The notes under the pieces are model-generated. The model was given only the letters and a program-made list of their open reading frames with translations. It had not been told where the DNA came from and did no database searches. Shown one piece after another: positions 55,442 to 64,000 of a DNA stretch of 64,000 nucleotides. The stretch is from Gardnerella swidsinskii (lineage in GTDB: Bacteria; Actinomycetota; Actinomycetes; Actinomycetales; Bifidobacteriaceae), in contig NZ_QJVB01000002.1 of NCBI RefSeq assembly GCF_003397705.1, forward strand, positions 62,001 through 126,000, read 5' to 3'. Position 1 is the first letter of the stretch, and each line of letters starts with the position of its first letter. Position numbers and translations under genes: made by a program.

Positions 55442-56623
55442 TTACTTCTTCAATGCAGTCTTAACTGAATCTGGAAGTTCAGGAACCTTACCATTCCAAG
55501 CTTTCACCAATGTTTCAACATTGTGAACAATGGAACCAATGTAAGTTTCGCCGGCAGATCCGACTGGTCCAAGCGAGTCTCCATAAAGTGCGTCGTCGCC
55601 AATAACAGCCTTTACTCCTGCTGCTGCAGCAACAGCTTTAATAGACTTGGAATTGTTAGAATTCTCAGCAAAAATCGCAACAGCTCCGGACTTCTTGACA
55701 TCTTCTGCAGCTTTCTGAATATGATCTGCAGTAGCATCCTGCTGGCTGTTGAAATCAGAAAGTGCTGCACCAATGAACTTCACATTGTAGTCACGAGAGA
55801 AGTAACCGAATGCATCGTGAGAAGTGAAGAGAACACGATGCTTTTGTGGCACACTATTCAAAGCTTTAGTTGCCCAAGCATCCAAATCAGTCAAAGACTT
55901 AACGAACTTTTCAACATGCTCATCGAAAATAGATTTGCTCTTAGGAAGAGCTTTTCCGAGGAAATAACCGATATTCTTAACCTGAATCATCGTGTTCTTC
56001 GTGCTGGTCCAAATATGTGGATCGTACTGGAATTCAGGCTCTTTCTCGCCTTCTTCTGGAGGGAATGGCCACTTTTCAGCATGCACCTTAGCGATACCGC
56101 GATCAACCTTGTATGGAAGATCCTTTTCCTTAGCAGTTTCAGCCTTTGGATCCTTGATTTCGTCAGCAGTGAGAATACCGGAAGTTACACCCATAGTGCC
56201 CTTAAAACCGGTAGCTTTCACAGCTTGATCCAAGAAGTGCTCGAGATCTACACCAGAAACGAGCATCAAATCAGCCTTAGAAAGAGCTTTAGATTGAGCT
56301 GGAGTCATTTCATGCTCATGAGCAGAAGCGTTTGGCGCAAGCAAGCAGGTCAAATTAATTGTTGACTTTGCTTTGTCTTGAGGAGCTCCGATTACAGACT
56401 TCTTGCCCTGAGAATCAGTCTTATTGAGACTCAATCCAGATTTTGCGTCAGCAGTTGAAGCGATTTGAGTTACGTAATCGCAAATTTGAGTTGTAGTTGC
56501 CACTACATTTACTTGATTGCCCTTCGCCTTATTTTCGGCATTTTTTGCAGAGCCGCAAGCACCCATAGAAGTTGCTAATAATGCAACCGCAGCTGCAGTT
56601 GCGAAAATTCGTGAAGTTTTCAC
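55442..56623 (-). CDS. Zn/Mn-type ABC transporter substrate-binding lipoprotein
   Basis: A 393-residue cluster A-I binding protein. The signal peptide is hydrophobic from residue 8 and ends at a lipobox, ATSMGAC, with the modified cysteine at C23. Metal ligands expected from the ZnuA/TroA fold are present: His in SAHEHEM, His in DPHIWTS, His in FTSHDAFGYF and Asp in ALYGDSLGP. Whether Zn or Mn is preferred cannot be read. A charged insert (KDPKAETAKEKDLPYK) is unusual but not disruptive. The start is a GTG with AAAGGA 6-7 bases upstream. It heads the importer operon and has its own promoter. Confidence 0.93.
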   Translation of the reverse strand: MKTSRIFATAAAVALLATSMGACGSAKNAENKAKGNQVNVVATTTQICDYVTQIASTADAKSGLSLNKTDSQGKKSVIGAPQDKAKSTINLTCLLAPNASAHEHEMTPAQSKALSKADLMLVSGVDLEHFLDQAVKATGFKGTMGVTSGILTADEIKDPKAETAKEKDLPYKVDRGIAKVHAEKWPFPPEEGEKEPEFQYDPHIWTSTKNTMIQVKNIGYFLGKALPKSKSIFDEHVEKFVKSLTDLDAWATKALNSVPQKHRVLFTSHDAFGYFSRDYNVKFIGAALSDFNSQQDATADHIQKAAEDVKKSGAVAIFAENSNNSKSIKAVAAAAGVKAVIGDDALYGDSLGPVGSAGETYIGSIVHNVETLVKAWNGKVPELPDSVKTALKK

Positions 56624-56680
56624 ACTCGTTCCTTTCGGGAATCTTTAACTGTTATTGCATGGGTTGATTGTGAGAGGTAC

Positions 56681-56702
56681 TCATGAAAGCTATTCATGAA
56701 AA
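56681..56702. repeat. Direct repeat in the 5' leader of the metal-binding protein gene
   Basis: TCATGAAA occurs at 56681-56688 and again at about 56694-56701, near the predicted transcription start and upstream of the GTG at 56623. It could be a regulator half-site pair. Confidence 0.4.
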
Positions 56703-56723
56703 AAATAATCATTCGCAATAACG

Positions 56724-56757
56724 CTTATAGCATAAGAAAAATATGCGTGACGGTCAA
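56724..56757 (-). promoter_or_regulatory. Promoter and palindrome upstream of the metal importer operon
   Basis: On the minus strand TTGACC (56752-56757) and TATGCT (56729-56734) are spaced by 17 bases. The palindrome CTTAT-AGC-ATAAG (56724-56736) covers the -10 box, as expected for a repressor operator such as a metal-responsive regulator. No canonical Zur or MntR consensus was recognised. Confidence 0.5.
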
Positions 56758-57077
56758 TAAAAAATGTGAAAAAATATAATTATTTTTGCAAAAATGCGTT
56801 TCGTGAATTTTTCATCTGCTATAATGCAAAATTTCAAAAAAGACCATGCTGCTTTCTGCTTTATCTTGCATTAAAAAACGTTAATATACCAACGAAAAAA
56901 TAAATGTGATTATAACATTTGGACAAATTTATTAATCAGGCATTTTTGTTTATTTTTTACGCAAAACTAGTAGCGACACGCCATAATATTCACGACACGC
57001 AGAATAACAAAAAAATTACAAATATTTTCAAAATGTTTACAAATTGTAACAATACATAAGTTTAGACAGTAATACAC
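56758..57077. other. AT-rich gap before nnrD, no gene seen
   Basis: This 320-base stretch is very AT-rich and contains no convincing gene. A TATAAT occurs on the plus strand at 56820-56825 without a good -35. It holds the promoter region of nnrD. Confidence 0.5.
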
Positions 57078-58217
57078 ATGTTTATCCAACTCTGCATGTG
57101 CTTAACGACGATTACACTTAATACTATGTTTGGCAATACAGATGGTATGAATTACATTGCAAAACCTGACAGTTCGCACACTGACGATAAAAACTCTGCA
57201 AATAATGAAATATCAGTAGATATTCATCTTGCTTCCACATCATTGCGCACGCCTCATGCAAGCGATAATAAATATTCAAGAGGCGTTTTAGGCGTAATTA
57301 CCGGTTCAAACGACTATCCCGGAGCAGCAGTGTTAAGCACAAGCGCTGCAATACATGCAAATATTGGAATGGTTCGTTATTCAGGTCCTCTTCGTGCACA
57401 AAATTTAGTATTGCAAGCATCACCTGAAGTAGTAGCATACGAACAATTAAACGGAAAAATCGACGCAATAACAGTTGGATGCGGCATACCAGACGAAAGC
57501 CATTGCAACGACGAAACGGCTTTATCTCAAAGAAAATACATTGCTAGCATACTTGCACAATACTCCAACGGAACCTACAACAGAACCAACAATGCTGAAA
57601 CGCAATTGAATAACAATCTTCCGCCAATATGCGTAGATGCTGGAGCATTAGACTTACTACCAAAACAAGTTTGCGAAAAAGTGGTTCTCACACCTCATGC
57701 AGGAGAATTAAGCTCGCTTTTCACTAGATACGATTTAGAAGTAAGCGCACAACAAATAGCCAGCAACCCAACACACTACGCTCAAAAAGCAGCAAATCTT
57801 ACTGGAGCAACTGTGCTTCTTAAAGGCGCAACAACAGCAGTTGCTTCACCATCAAAATTGCACTCTCCTATTTATATTGCACAATACGCTCCATCTTGGC
57901 TAGCAACTGCAGGCTCAGGAGATGTGCTAGCAGGAATTCTAGGAGCATTGCTGGCTCAGCACGAAAAAGATAACGAAAACGACAACAACGACAACTCGAA
58001 CAACAAAAATTACGCACTTATTGCAGCGAGCGCAGCTGTGATTCATGGAGTTTGCGCAGTATTTGCGTCACGCAGTAGCGGAGGAAACAATTACACTCAA
58101 CTAGTGCAAGACATAGTGAAATCAAAGCGTGCTTTAACTTTGGAACATCCAATTGTGGCAAGCGACATTATAAATGCATTACCGCATGTTCTTGGGATTC
58201 TTATTAATATAAAGTAG
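57078..58217 (+). CDS. nnrD: ADP-dependent NAD(P)H-hydrate dehydratase
   Basis: Up to 379 residues with one ribokinase-like domain. The catalytic and binding blocks are GVLGVITGSNDYPGAAVL, VVLTPHAGELSSLF, TVLLKGATTAVASP and ATAGSGDVLAGILGALLAQ. The enzyme repairs the damaged cofactor NAD(P)HX using ADP. In many bacteria it is fused to an epimerase domain; here only the dehydratase domain is present. The domain starts near residue 65, after a poorly conserved N-terminal stretch, and a second hydrophilic insert rich in Asn and Asp lies near residue 300. The start is uncertain: ATGs at 57078, 57126 and 57147 all lack clear ribosome sites. Confidence 0.87.
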   Translation: MFIQLCMCLTTITLNTMFGNTDGMNYIAKPDSSHTDDKNSANNEISVDIHLASTSLRTPHASDNKYSRGVLGVITGSNDYPGAAVLSTSAAIHANIGMVRYSGPLRAQNLVLQASPEVVAYEQLNGKIDAITVGCGIPDESHCNDETALSQRKYIASILAQYSNGTYNRTNNAETQLNNNLPPICVDAGALDLLPKQVCEKVVLTPHAGELSSLFTRYDLEVSAQQIASNPTHYAQKAANLTGATVLLKGATTAVASPSKLHSPIYIAQYAPSWLATAGSGDVLAGILGALLAQHEKDNENDNNDNSNNKNYALIAASAAVIHGVCAVFASRSSGGNNYTQLVQDIVKSKRALTLEHPIVASDIINALPHVLGILINIK

Positions 58218-58248
58218 CGCGCGGAATAATATCAGCAGTGTGCAAAAT

Positions 58249-58299
58249 TAACGCATGAAACAAAATACGCGAATGTAAAATAACGTATGAAACAAAATA
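58249..58299. repeat. Two 19-bp direct repeats upstream of a HAD gene
   Basis: TAACGCATGAAACAAAATA (58249-58267) and TAACGTATGAAACAAAATA (58281-58299) differ at one base and are 32 bases apart. The second copy ends 16 bases before the ATG at 58316, so a protein bound there would also cover the ribosome site AGAAGGAG. Confidence 0.55.
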
Positions 58300-58315
58300 G
58301 AAGGAGTAGAAATAA

Positions 58316-58966
58316 ATGACTAACGTACAAAATATTGAGATTCATGACGTCATGTTTGACTATTGCAAAGTTCTACTCGAATGGAATTGCCGAAACTGTT
58401 TGCAAAAGCAGTTCCCGAATTTAGTTGATACTATTTGCCCTAATGGAAGCTTTGGAAAGAACGATTTAGCCGGGTTCTATGAATTTGAGGACCGCATGGA
58501 TGGCGGCGAGCTTTTGAAAGATCTTATGCCTGAATACGAACGTCGCTTTGGAAGCGAACTTGCTGAGGCTTTCCGTTGGTATTGCGCTCATTATGACCAA
58601 GTTTTGACACGAATGATGCCTGGAATGGTTGATTTATTGCATGATTTACGTAAAGCTGGATACGGCGTATGGGGCTTAACAAATTGGTCTAAAGAAACTT
58701 TCCCACTTGCGTTACGCAAATTCCCAGAACTTTCTACTCTTTTGCAAGGAACTATTATTTCCGGTGTTGAGCATTTGCATAAGCCAGAACCGGAAATTTT
58801 TGAACTTGCTATAAGTAGATTTGGATTAAAACCGCAAACAACTGTTTTCTTCGACGATAAGCCAGCAAATATTGATGGAGCTCATAGAGTTGGCATGCAT
58901 GGATTTGTTTTTACAACTGCAGAGCAAGCGCGTAAGGATTTAGCTTCAGTAGGAGTAAATCTTTAA
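58316..58966 (+). CDS. HAD-IA family hydrolase (YihX-like)
   Basis: A 216-residue hydrolase. Motif I is DVMFDYCKVLLEWN near residue 10, in the FDxxxVL form typical of YihX and epoxide-hydrolase N-terminal phosphatases. Motif II is GLTNWSKETFP, motif III is HKPEPEIFELAI, and motif IV is VFFDDKPANIDGA with two Mg-binding aspartates. A helical cap lies between motifs I and II. Likely a sugar-phosphate or glucose-1-phosphate-type phosphatase; the substrate is not certain. GGAG precedes the ATG by 9 bases. It is separate from nnrD. Confidence 0.85.
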   Translation: MTNVQNIEIHDVMFDYCKVLLEWNCRNCLQKQFPNLVDTICPNGSFGKNDLAGFYEFEDRMDGGELLKDLMPEYERRFGSELAEAFRWYCAHYDQVLTRMMPGMVDLLHDLRKAGYGVWGLTNWSKETFPLALRKFPELSTLLQGTIISGVEHLHKPEPEIFELAISRFGLKPQTTVFFDDKPANIDGAHRVGMHGFVFTTAEQARKDLASVGVNL

Positions 58967-59010
58967 TAATTGCTTAAATATTTAGCTTATACTACTAAAA
59001 TCATATATAA

Positions 59011-59039
59011 AACTATGGTTATGTGGAACTATGGTTATG
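59011..59039. repeat. Two 13-bp direct repeats upstream of the LysR gene
   Basis: AACTATGGTTATG occurs at 59011-59023 and 59027-59039, a 16-base period. A partial third copy, GGTTATG, occurs about 15 bases later. The block is about 110-136 bases upstream of the lysR-type start and could be an operator. Confidence 0.5.
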
Positions 59040-59146
59040 ACAACTAAAAATTAGGTTATGCCTATACCTTTTGCTAGATTCGTTAGCGGCTCATTTATGT
59101 GATTTTTGATGATTATCGTAACTTTTAGCTCACGAAAGAAGCTCGT

Positions 59147-60079
59147 ATGACTTTGCTACAACTGAAGTATATTGTAAAAATCGTTGACTGCGGTTCAATG
59201 AATGAAGCAGCACGAGCACTATATATTTCACAACCAGCATTGAGCTCTTCTGTAAAAGAGCTTGAAAGAGAACTTAACATTGAAATTTTCACTAGATCCA
59301 CTCAAGGAATTGCATTAACAGCTGATGGAGCTGAGTTTTTGACGTACGCTCGACAAGTAATTGAGCAGGCGGATCTTCTTGAAGAACGCTACAAAAGTAC
59401 TAAACCTCGCCCACAATTATGCAGCGTTGCAACACAACACTACATGTTTGCTGTTGAAGCATTCGTCGATATGATTCGCAGTATTCATTCTAACGAATAC
59501 GAGTTTTCAATTCGCGAGACGCGCACAAAAAATATCATTAAGCAAGTAAGCGATATGCGCGCAGACCTTGGAATTCTTTATCTTTCTGACTACAACAAGG
59601 ATGTAATCGGCAAGCTGCTTCGTGAAAAACATTTGGAATTCCACCCGCTTTTCCGAGCAAAATTGCATGTTTTTCTTTCTAGAAATAATCCGCTTGCAGT
59701 GCGAAAAAGCTTGAGCTTGGAAGATTTGAAACCGTATCCGTTTATTCAATACGAACAGGGAGAAGAAGGAAGTTTCTTCTTCGCAGAAGAAGCGGTTTGG
59801 CCTACTCGCCCACCGAAAAAGATCAACGTTTCTGACCGCGCTACTATTTTAAACTTTATTATTGGGTTGAATGGTTACACTGTTTGCACTGGAATAGATA
59901 ACGGCGATTTAAACAATGAAAAAATTGTCACTATTCCGCTTGAATGTGATGACACTATGCTTGTTGGCTGGATTACCAACGAGCGCACGAAGCTTTCAAG
60001 AGCTTCACTCGCTTATCTTACGCAACTTAAATCTGTGCTTGTAAGACATGGCTACGCGCTTATAGATTCACAAAATTAA
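59147..60079 (+). CDS. LysR-family transcriptional regulator
   Basis: A 310-residue regulator. The N-terminal winged helix-turn-helix (residues 1-60) contains MTLLQLKYIVKIVDCGSMNE, AARALYISQPALSSSVKELE and GIALTADGAEFLTYARQVI. The effector domain follows, with KPYPFIQYEQGE near residue 200. The target genes are unknown; no divergent gene abuts it, which is unusual for the family. AAAGAAG precedes the ATG. Repeats lie in its upstream region. Confidence 0.93.
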   Translation: MTLLQLKYIVKIVDCGSMNEAARALYISQPALSSSVKELERELNIEIFTRSTQGIALTADGAEFLTYARQVIEQADLLEERYKSTKPRPQLCSVATQHYMFAVEAFVDMIRSIHSNEYEFSIRETRTKNIIKQVSDMRADLGILYLSDYNKDVIGKLLREKHLEFHPLFRAKLHVFLSRNNPLAVRKSLSLEDLKPYPFIQYEQGEEGSFFFAEEAVWPTRPPKKINVSDRATILNFIIGLNGYTVCTGIDNGDLNNEKIVTIPLECDDTMLVGWITNERTKLSRASLAYLTQLKSVLVRHGYALIDSQN

Positions 60080-60214
60080 CGCAAGCCAAAAACTAGACGC
60101 AAGCAAAAACTACGCATAATAAAAGTTGTCCACATTTCTTTAATCGAATTGACGCTCACTTTTTCCATTCATAAAATCGCTATTAATTTGTTGCAAAGAA
60201 AAAGGAGGTGCGTG

Positions 60215-60664
60215 ATGGGCATTATTAATGTAGCGGCAAAAATATTGGAAATTATGGGACCAATGACAACTATGAAGCTGCAGAAGCTTGTGTATTATTC
60301 TCAAGCGCACAGCTTAGCTACAACTGGATTGTCACTATTTCCGGAAGATTTTGAAGCTTGGACAAACGGCCCAGTTTCATTGGAATTATTTAACAGGCAT
60401 CGAGGAAGATTCACAATTCGCAAAGAAGAACTACTGATTTCTCTTCCAGAAAGATGTGCAACTTTAGAATATGAGCAGGTCAAGATTATAGAGGAAGTGT
60501 GCGCAAAACTTGGAAATCTTACAGGAAATCAGCTCAGCGAAAGAACGCATAAAGAAGATCCGTGGATTCGCGCGAGAATCGGCATATCTGCAAATCAAGG
60601 CAGCGAGGAAATAATTTCCAAGAAGTCAATGCGAGATTATTATTTGAAACATCCGATTGCGTAG
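60215..60664 (+). CDS. Panacea (DUF4065) domain protein, SocA-like
   Basis: A 149-residue protein that is essentially one Panacea domain. Family blocks are VAAKILEIMGPMTTMKLQKL, VYYSQAHSLATTG, FEAWTNGPVSLELF and LSERTHKEDPWIRAR. Members act as antitoxins or proteolytic adaptors (SocA in Caulobacter) and are often paired with a toxin gene. No partner is visible next to it here. GGAGGTG 4 bases before the ATG decides the start; a frame 22 codons longer is not needed. A gene of this type in an otherwise core region may mark past transfer. Confidence 0.85.
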   Translation: MGIINVAAKILEIMGPMTTMKLQKLVYYSQAHSLATTGLSLFPEDFEAWTNGPVSLELFNRHRGRFTIRKEELLISLPERCATLEYEQVKIIEEVCAKLGNLTGNQLSERTHKEDPWIRARIGISANQGSEEIISKKSMRDYYLKHPIA

Positions 60665-60788
60665 TAGCAAAATCCTTCTTGAAAGAGCACTCGCTAAAAA
60701 GTACGTAATCGCAATAGACATAACAGGTAGAAAGTGCAACATACAAAAAGCAGAGAATACACAATGCACAAATTGTAACACACAAATA

Positions 60789-60830
60789 ATTAAGGCGAGC
60801 ACGTTGTTATTAGCAAGTGCCCACCTTAAT
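60789..60830 (-). terminator. Terminator after the small membrane protein gene
   Basis: ATTAAGGTGGGCAC pairs with GTGCTCGCCTTAAT on the minus strand with two G-U pairs and a 14-base loop, and is followed by a T-rich run. It lies 33 bases after the stop of the gene at 60863. The wobble pairs show it works on the minus strand rather than the plus. Confidence 0.65.
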
Positions 60831-60862
60831 CATTAAAAAACATTCTTATTTTATAAGTACAT

Positions 60863-61318
60863 CTAAATCGCAGTGCCGTGCTCGTCAAGGCGCGGATTCT
60901 GCCTAGAATTACTAAAGCTAAAGAACAAGCCAAACACGCCTAACGCAAACAAAACAGAAACTACCACAACAAGCACAATAGGCTGGCTAGGAAGCCACAT
61001 AATCACCAAGAAAGCAAGCGCGGAAAGCAAAATCACAGCCCAGGAAAACACTCCGACAACTTTACGAACAACATTCCAAGTATCATCGCCAACCTGAGAT
61101 CGCTTAACATTGCGAGCCAGTCTCTCCTCCTCAGCTGTCACGTTAGAAGTTGGCTTCCAAGGACCAGTTCCACTCTCTTGAAGTCTTCTAGAGCGTTCTT
61201 GTAAATTGTATTCGTCAATCATGCCTCCGCGAGCGCGACCTTTTGTTTCATCATATTGAGAAGGAATCCCCTTGCGGCTCTGCCTTTCCTTCGCGCGACG
61301 CTCTTTGCGGTTTGCCAT
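60863..61318 (-). CDS. Small two-helix membrane protein, basic N-terminus
   Basis: A 151-residue protein I do not recognise. The first 30 residues are strongly basic (MANRKERRAKERQSRKG). A hydrophilic middle follows, then two membrane helices at about residues 88-108 and 114-134, and a short polar tail. This suggests a cytoplasmic basic domain anchored in the membrane. AAAGGAAC just before the ATG supports the start. It lies 57 bases downstream of hemW in the same orientation and may share a transcript. Confidence 0.7.
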   Translation of the reverse strand: MANRKERRAKERQSRKGIPSQYDETKGRARGGMIDEYNLQERSRRLQESGTGPWKPTSNVTAEEERLARNVKRSQVGDDTWNVVRKVVGVFSWAVILLSALAFLVIMWLPSQPIVLVVVVSVLFALGVFGLFFSFSNSRQNPRLDEHGTAI

Positions 61319-61375
61319 GATTGTTCCTTTCTACATTGAATTTTCGTATATCAAGCATTTATGACACAATACGCA

Positions 61376-62698
61376 CTATTTTAGCACGGTAAGGCCTTCT
61401 TCACACGCGTCGACAATTCTTTCTATTAATAAATCGTTGAGCAGCCTACCTTTGCGTGTTGCGATAATGCGATTTTCTTGCAACACTGCCAAATCTTCCT
61501 TACACACTTCGCGTAACACTTTTTGCAAATGCGAATCATCGAACACCTTATTAGTTTCGCGCATCTTTTCGCACAATTGCAAAATATTAAGACCTTCTTT
61601 AATGCGAAGCCCAAGCATTACTTCTTCAATAAGCGCATCTTCAGCATTTATACACTCGTAGTTTTGCCACGGCACATTTCCAAGATTTATAGCATGCGCC
61701 CATCGTTTTGGGTGCAAAATATCCCATGAGCGAAGGTTATAAAACTCGTTTGGATTAGTTAAAGAAGCACTATCATCCATGCTTTGTTTACTAATACGAT
61801 TGGCAGCATTGTAATGCGAATGTGCTCCAGGACCAATTCCAGCCCAATCAATATTTCGCCAGTAGCCAAGATTATGTTGAGATTCAAAACCCAGACGCGC
61901 CCAATTAGAAATCTCGTACCATTTTAATCCAGCAGAGTTAAAAAGTTCGTCTGCCAACTCGTATTTTTGAGCTTCATCGTCATCGTCTGGAGATGTAATA
62001 ATTCCTTTAGCGATTTGACGACCCATTTTCGTGCACGGCTCTACCGTTAGCGCGTATGCAGAAATATGATTAACCCCCAGACTCAAAGCCATTTCTACCG
62101 ACTCTCGCCAATCATCCAAGCTCTCCCCTGGAGCTCCATAAATCAAGTCAACGCTTGAGCGCAAACCGAATGAATTTGCTGCTTTTACACCACGAGTCAC
62201 ATTTTCTGGAGTATGCGTGCGGTCAAGAGTTTTAAGAACATGCGGAACAGCCGATTGCATTCCAAAAGATATTCGAGTAAATCCACCTTCTGCAAGCGTT
62301 TCAATATACTTTTCATCTGCAGTATCCGGATTTGCTTCAGTAGTTATTTCCGCTCCAGCTTTCAATCCCCACAAGTTACGTATTTCTTGCAAAATTTGCA
62401 CTAAATCTTGCGCTTTAAGAACTGTTGGAGTGCCGCCGCCGAAGAAAACAGATTGCGCTTTAGGCTCGAAAATTCCGTGATACTCCTGCCATTTTTTTAC
62501 AAGTTGCATTTCACGAATCGCAACATCAGCATAACCTTCGCGACTTGCTCCCTCCCCTAAATCACGCGCAGTATACGTATTAAAATCGCAATAACCACAG
62601 CGACGCAAACAAAACGGCACATGCACGTACACTTCAAAAGGCATACTTTTAGTTTGCATAGCTGATTTATTTAATTCAGCATCCAACTCTAAACTCAT
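61376..62698 (-). CDS. hemW: Radical SAM protein HemW
   Basis: A 440-residue radical SAM enzyme. The iron-sulfur cluster cysteines are C30, C34 and C37 in [15 protein letters not shown]-binding parts are [19 protein letters not shown] and [18 protein letters not shown], with the HemN-type C-terminal region. HemW-type proteins bind and deliver heme rather than oxidise coproporphyrinogen. Bifidobacteriaceae are not known to make heme, so the role is unclear here. The ATG overlaps the lepA stop (ATGA), so the gene is coupled to lepA. Confidence 0.93.
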   Translation of the reverse strand: MSLELDAELNKSAMQTKSMPFEVYVHVPFCLRRCGYCDFNTYTARDLGEGASREGYADVAIREMQLVKKWQEYHGIFEPKAQSVFFGGGTPTVLKAQDLVQILQEIRNLWGLKAGAEITTEANPDTADEKYIETLAEGGFTRISFGMQSAVPHVLKTLDRTHTPENVTRGVKAANSFGLRSSVDLIYGAPGESLDDWRESVEMALSLGVNHISAYALTVEPCTKMGRQIAKGIITSPDDDDEAQKYELADELFNSAGLKWYEISNWARLGFESQHNLGYWRNIDWAGIGPGAHSHYNAANRISKQSMDDSASLTNPNEFYNLRSWDILHPKRWAHAINLGNVPWQNYECINAEDALIEEVMLGLRIKEGLNILQLCEKMRETNKVFDDSHLQKVLREVCKEDLAVLQENRIIATRKGRLLNDLLIERIVDACEEGLTVLK

Positions 62699-64000
62699 CC
62701 CTCGGACTTTTGTGCTGCACGAATCTTATCTTTAGTATCGCGATCGTTCGCACTCTCGTCTGTAGCTAATGCAGCAACAAATGCTTCTTGAGGAACTTCA
62801 ACATGGCCGAGCATCTTCATGCGCTTCTTACCAGCCTTTTGCTTTTCGAGAAGCTTACGTTTACGCGTAATATCGCCGCCATAGCATTTAGCGAGCACAT
62901 CTTTTCGAAGAGCGCTAATAGTCTCGCGAGCAATAATTCTAGAGCCGATTGCCGCCTGAATTGGAATCTCAAACTGCTGGCGAGGAATAAGACCGCGAAG
63001 CTTCTTAGTCATCATAACGCCGTAAGAATAAGCCTTATCGCGGTGCACAATTGCGCTAAAAGCGTCAACCTTATCTCCCTGAATAAGAATATCAACTTTC
63101 ACAAGGTCGGCAGCTTGCTCGCCATCCTCGTGGTAGTCGAGAGAAGCGTAGCCTTTTGTGCGACTTTTAAGCTGATCGAAGAAGTCAAAAACGATTTCTG
63201 CAAGAGGAATCCTGTAATGCATTTCCACGCGGTCGGCACTAATATATTCCATTGTGCCCATTTCTCCGCGATGATCTTGGCACAAATCCATTACAGCACC
63301 AATAAACTCTTTCGGAGTGATAATATCTGCAGCAACCATTGGCTCAATAATGTGCTTAATCTTGCCTTCTGGAAACTCGCTAGGATTTGTTACGTGATGT
63401 TCTTTACCATCTTCGCTAGTGACGTCATAAGTTACGTTAGGAGCAGTGGAAATAAGATCCAAGCCAAACTCGCGGCTTAAGCGCTCTGAAACAATCTCCA
63501 TGTGTAGAAGACCTAAGAATCCACAACGGAAACCAAAGCCCAACGCAACAGACGTTTCTGGCTCGTAAATAAGAGCTGCATCATTAAGTTTTAGCTTGTC
63601 GAGAGCATCTCGAAGATCTGGGAATTGAGCGTTATCAATTGGGAAAAGACCTGCGTAAACCATAGGTTTAGGGTCGCGGTAGCCATCCAAAGGCTCAGAT
63701 GCAGGATTTACGGCGCTAGTAATAGTGTCGCCGACTTTAGATTGACTCACGTCTTTTGCGCCTGTAATTACGTAACCTACTTCCCCAGCTCCAAGCGCCT
63801 TTGTTGGAGTCATATCTGGGCTAATAACGCCGATTTCAATAGGATCGTGCGTCATGCCGATTCCCATCATATGCAATTTTTCGCGCGACTTAAGTTCGCC
63901 ATCAACCATACGAATATAGGTGACAATTCCGCGATACGAATCATATACTGAATCAAAAATGAGCGCGCGAGCAGGAGAATCAGGATTTCCGCTTGGGGCT
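62695..64000 (-). CDS. lepA: Elongation factor 4 (LepA), C-terminal part
   Basis: The frame is open to the window edge; the gene's start lies beyond it. About 434 residues are present, from the beta-barrel domain ([20 protein letters not shown]) through the region with [19 protein letters not shown] to the C-terminal domain unique to LepA, ending in [19 protein letters not shown], then [18 protein letters not shown]. The N-terminal GTPase domain is outside the window. EF4 moves or remodels stalled ribosomes. The stop overlaps the hemW start. Confidence 0.97.
   Translation of the reverse strand, partial: APSGNPDSPARALIFDSVYDSYRGIVTYIRMVDGELKSREKLHMMGIGMTHDPIEIGVISPDMTPTKALGAGEVGYVITGAKDVSQSKVGDTITSAVNPASEPLDGYRDPKPMVYAGLFPIDNAQFPDLRDALDKLKLNDAALIYEPETSVALGFGFRCGFLGLLHMEIVSERLSREFGLDLISTAPNVTYDVTSEDGKEHHVTNPSEFPEGKIKHIIEPMVAADIITPKEFIGAVMDLCQDHRGEMGTMEYISADRVEMHYRIPLAEIVFDFFDQLKSRTKGYASLDYHEDGEQAADLVKVDILIQGDKVDAFSAIVHRDKAYSYGVMMTKKLRGLIPRQQFEIPIQAAIGSRIIARETISALRKDVLAKCYGGDITRKRKLLEKQKAGKKRMKMLGHVEVPQEAFVAALATDESANDRDTKDKIRAAQKSEG

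Noticed and set aside
60215..60664. Prophage remnant suggested by the DUF4065 gene
   Set aside because: No integrase, terminase, capsid or attachment repeats lie nearby; neighbouring genes are core.
60534..60785. 83-codon Cys-rich open frame on the minus strand as a toxin partner for the Panacea gene
   Set aside because: It overlaps the 3' end of the Panacea gene in antisense and has no ribosome site; its composition looks like chance translation.
890..60862. tRNA genes or CRISPR array in the intergenic regions
   Set aside because: No cloverleaf-like sequence and no regularly spaced repeats were found; the direct repeats seen come only in pairs.
62695..63909. lepA starting at the ATG at 63909
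   Set aside because: The frame continues to the window edge with clear LepA sequence, so this is an internal Met.

Overview
The window is a stretch of chromosome from a low-GC member of the Bifidobacteriaceae, most likely Gardnerella. The evidence is gene content and order: a GarA/FtsR/DUF881/small basic protein cluster, a Cmk-Der fusion, GuaB3, a polyphosphate glucokinase, PerM next to purH, and yajC directly followed by apt with no secDF. Base composition is AT-rich (roughly 40 percent GC by eye) with A/T-ending codons. It is almost all core genome. I see no insertion sequence, prophage, CRISPR array, tRNA or rRNA. The window is cut at both ends: the first gene lacks its start, and lepA at the right edge lacks its start.

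1-5.4 kb: an unidentified C-terminal fragment and a HAD phosphatase on the plus strand, then a minus-strand cluster pgsA, DUF881, sbp, DUF881, garA, ftsR and a small membrane protein, linked to division and envelope control. 5.5-11.8 kb: rpe, lgt and cdsA, then the translation block rpsB-tsf-pyrH-frr, with a structured rpsB leader and hairpins between genes. 11.9-16.9 kb: def, an acyl-CoA synthetase, a DUF6459-like protein and guaB3. 16.9-24.1 kb: uvrC and uvrA, with a LexA-type box before uvrA, and a divergent ABC-F ATPase. 24.2-29.6 kb: a GT-C-like membrane protein, an aminotransferase, ppgK and a family 2 glycosyltransferase. 29.7-32.8 kb: an FMN riboswitch driving a RibU-like S component and a single-chain EcfA-EcfA-EcfT protein, i.e. 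a complete riboflavin-type ECF transporter in two genes.

33-40.4 kb: a YhbY-type RNA-binding protein, rarA (with a LexA-type box), a DUF3516 helicase, cmk-der and a pseudouridine synthase. 40.5-46.3 kb: a MIP channel, a DUF3017 protein, purH, perM, apt and yajC. 46.3-52.5 kb: yebC, ruvC, ruvA, ruvB (a palindromic LexA-type box sits in the ruvA promoter), a phosphatidylinositol-phosphate synthase-like enzyme and thrS. 52.6-56.8 kb: a four-gene Zn/Mn-type ABC importer with an inverted repeat between the binding protein and the ATPase. 57-61.3 kb: nnrD, a HAD hydrolase, a LysR regulator, an orphan Panacea-domain (DUF4065) protein and a small membrane protein. 61.4-64 kb: hemW and lepA.

The most informative regulatory pattern is three GAAC-N4-GTTC sites, before uvrA, rarA and ruvA. 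They suggest a LexA/SOS regulon covering excision repair, Holliday-junction processing and replication-fork rescue. I found no convincing undescribed system. The best leads are the fused ECF module under the riboswitch, the SOS box at rarA, the altered key residues in GuaB3 and the PIPS-like enzyme, the membrane protein in the position after ftsR, and several uncatalogued repeat or hairpin structures between genes.
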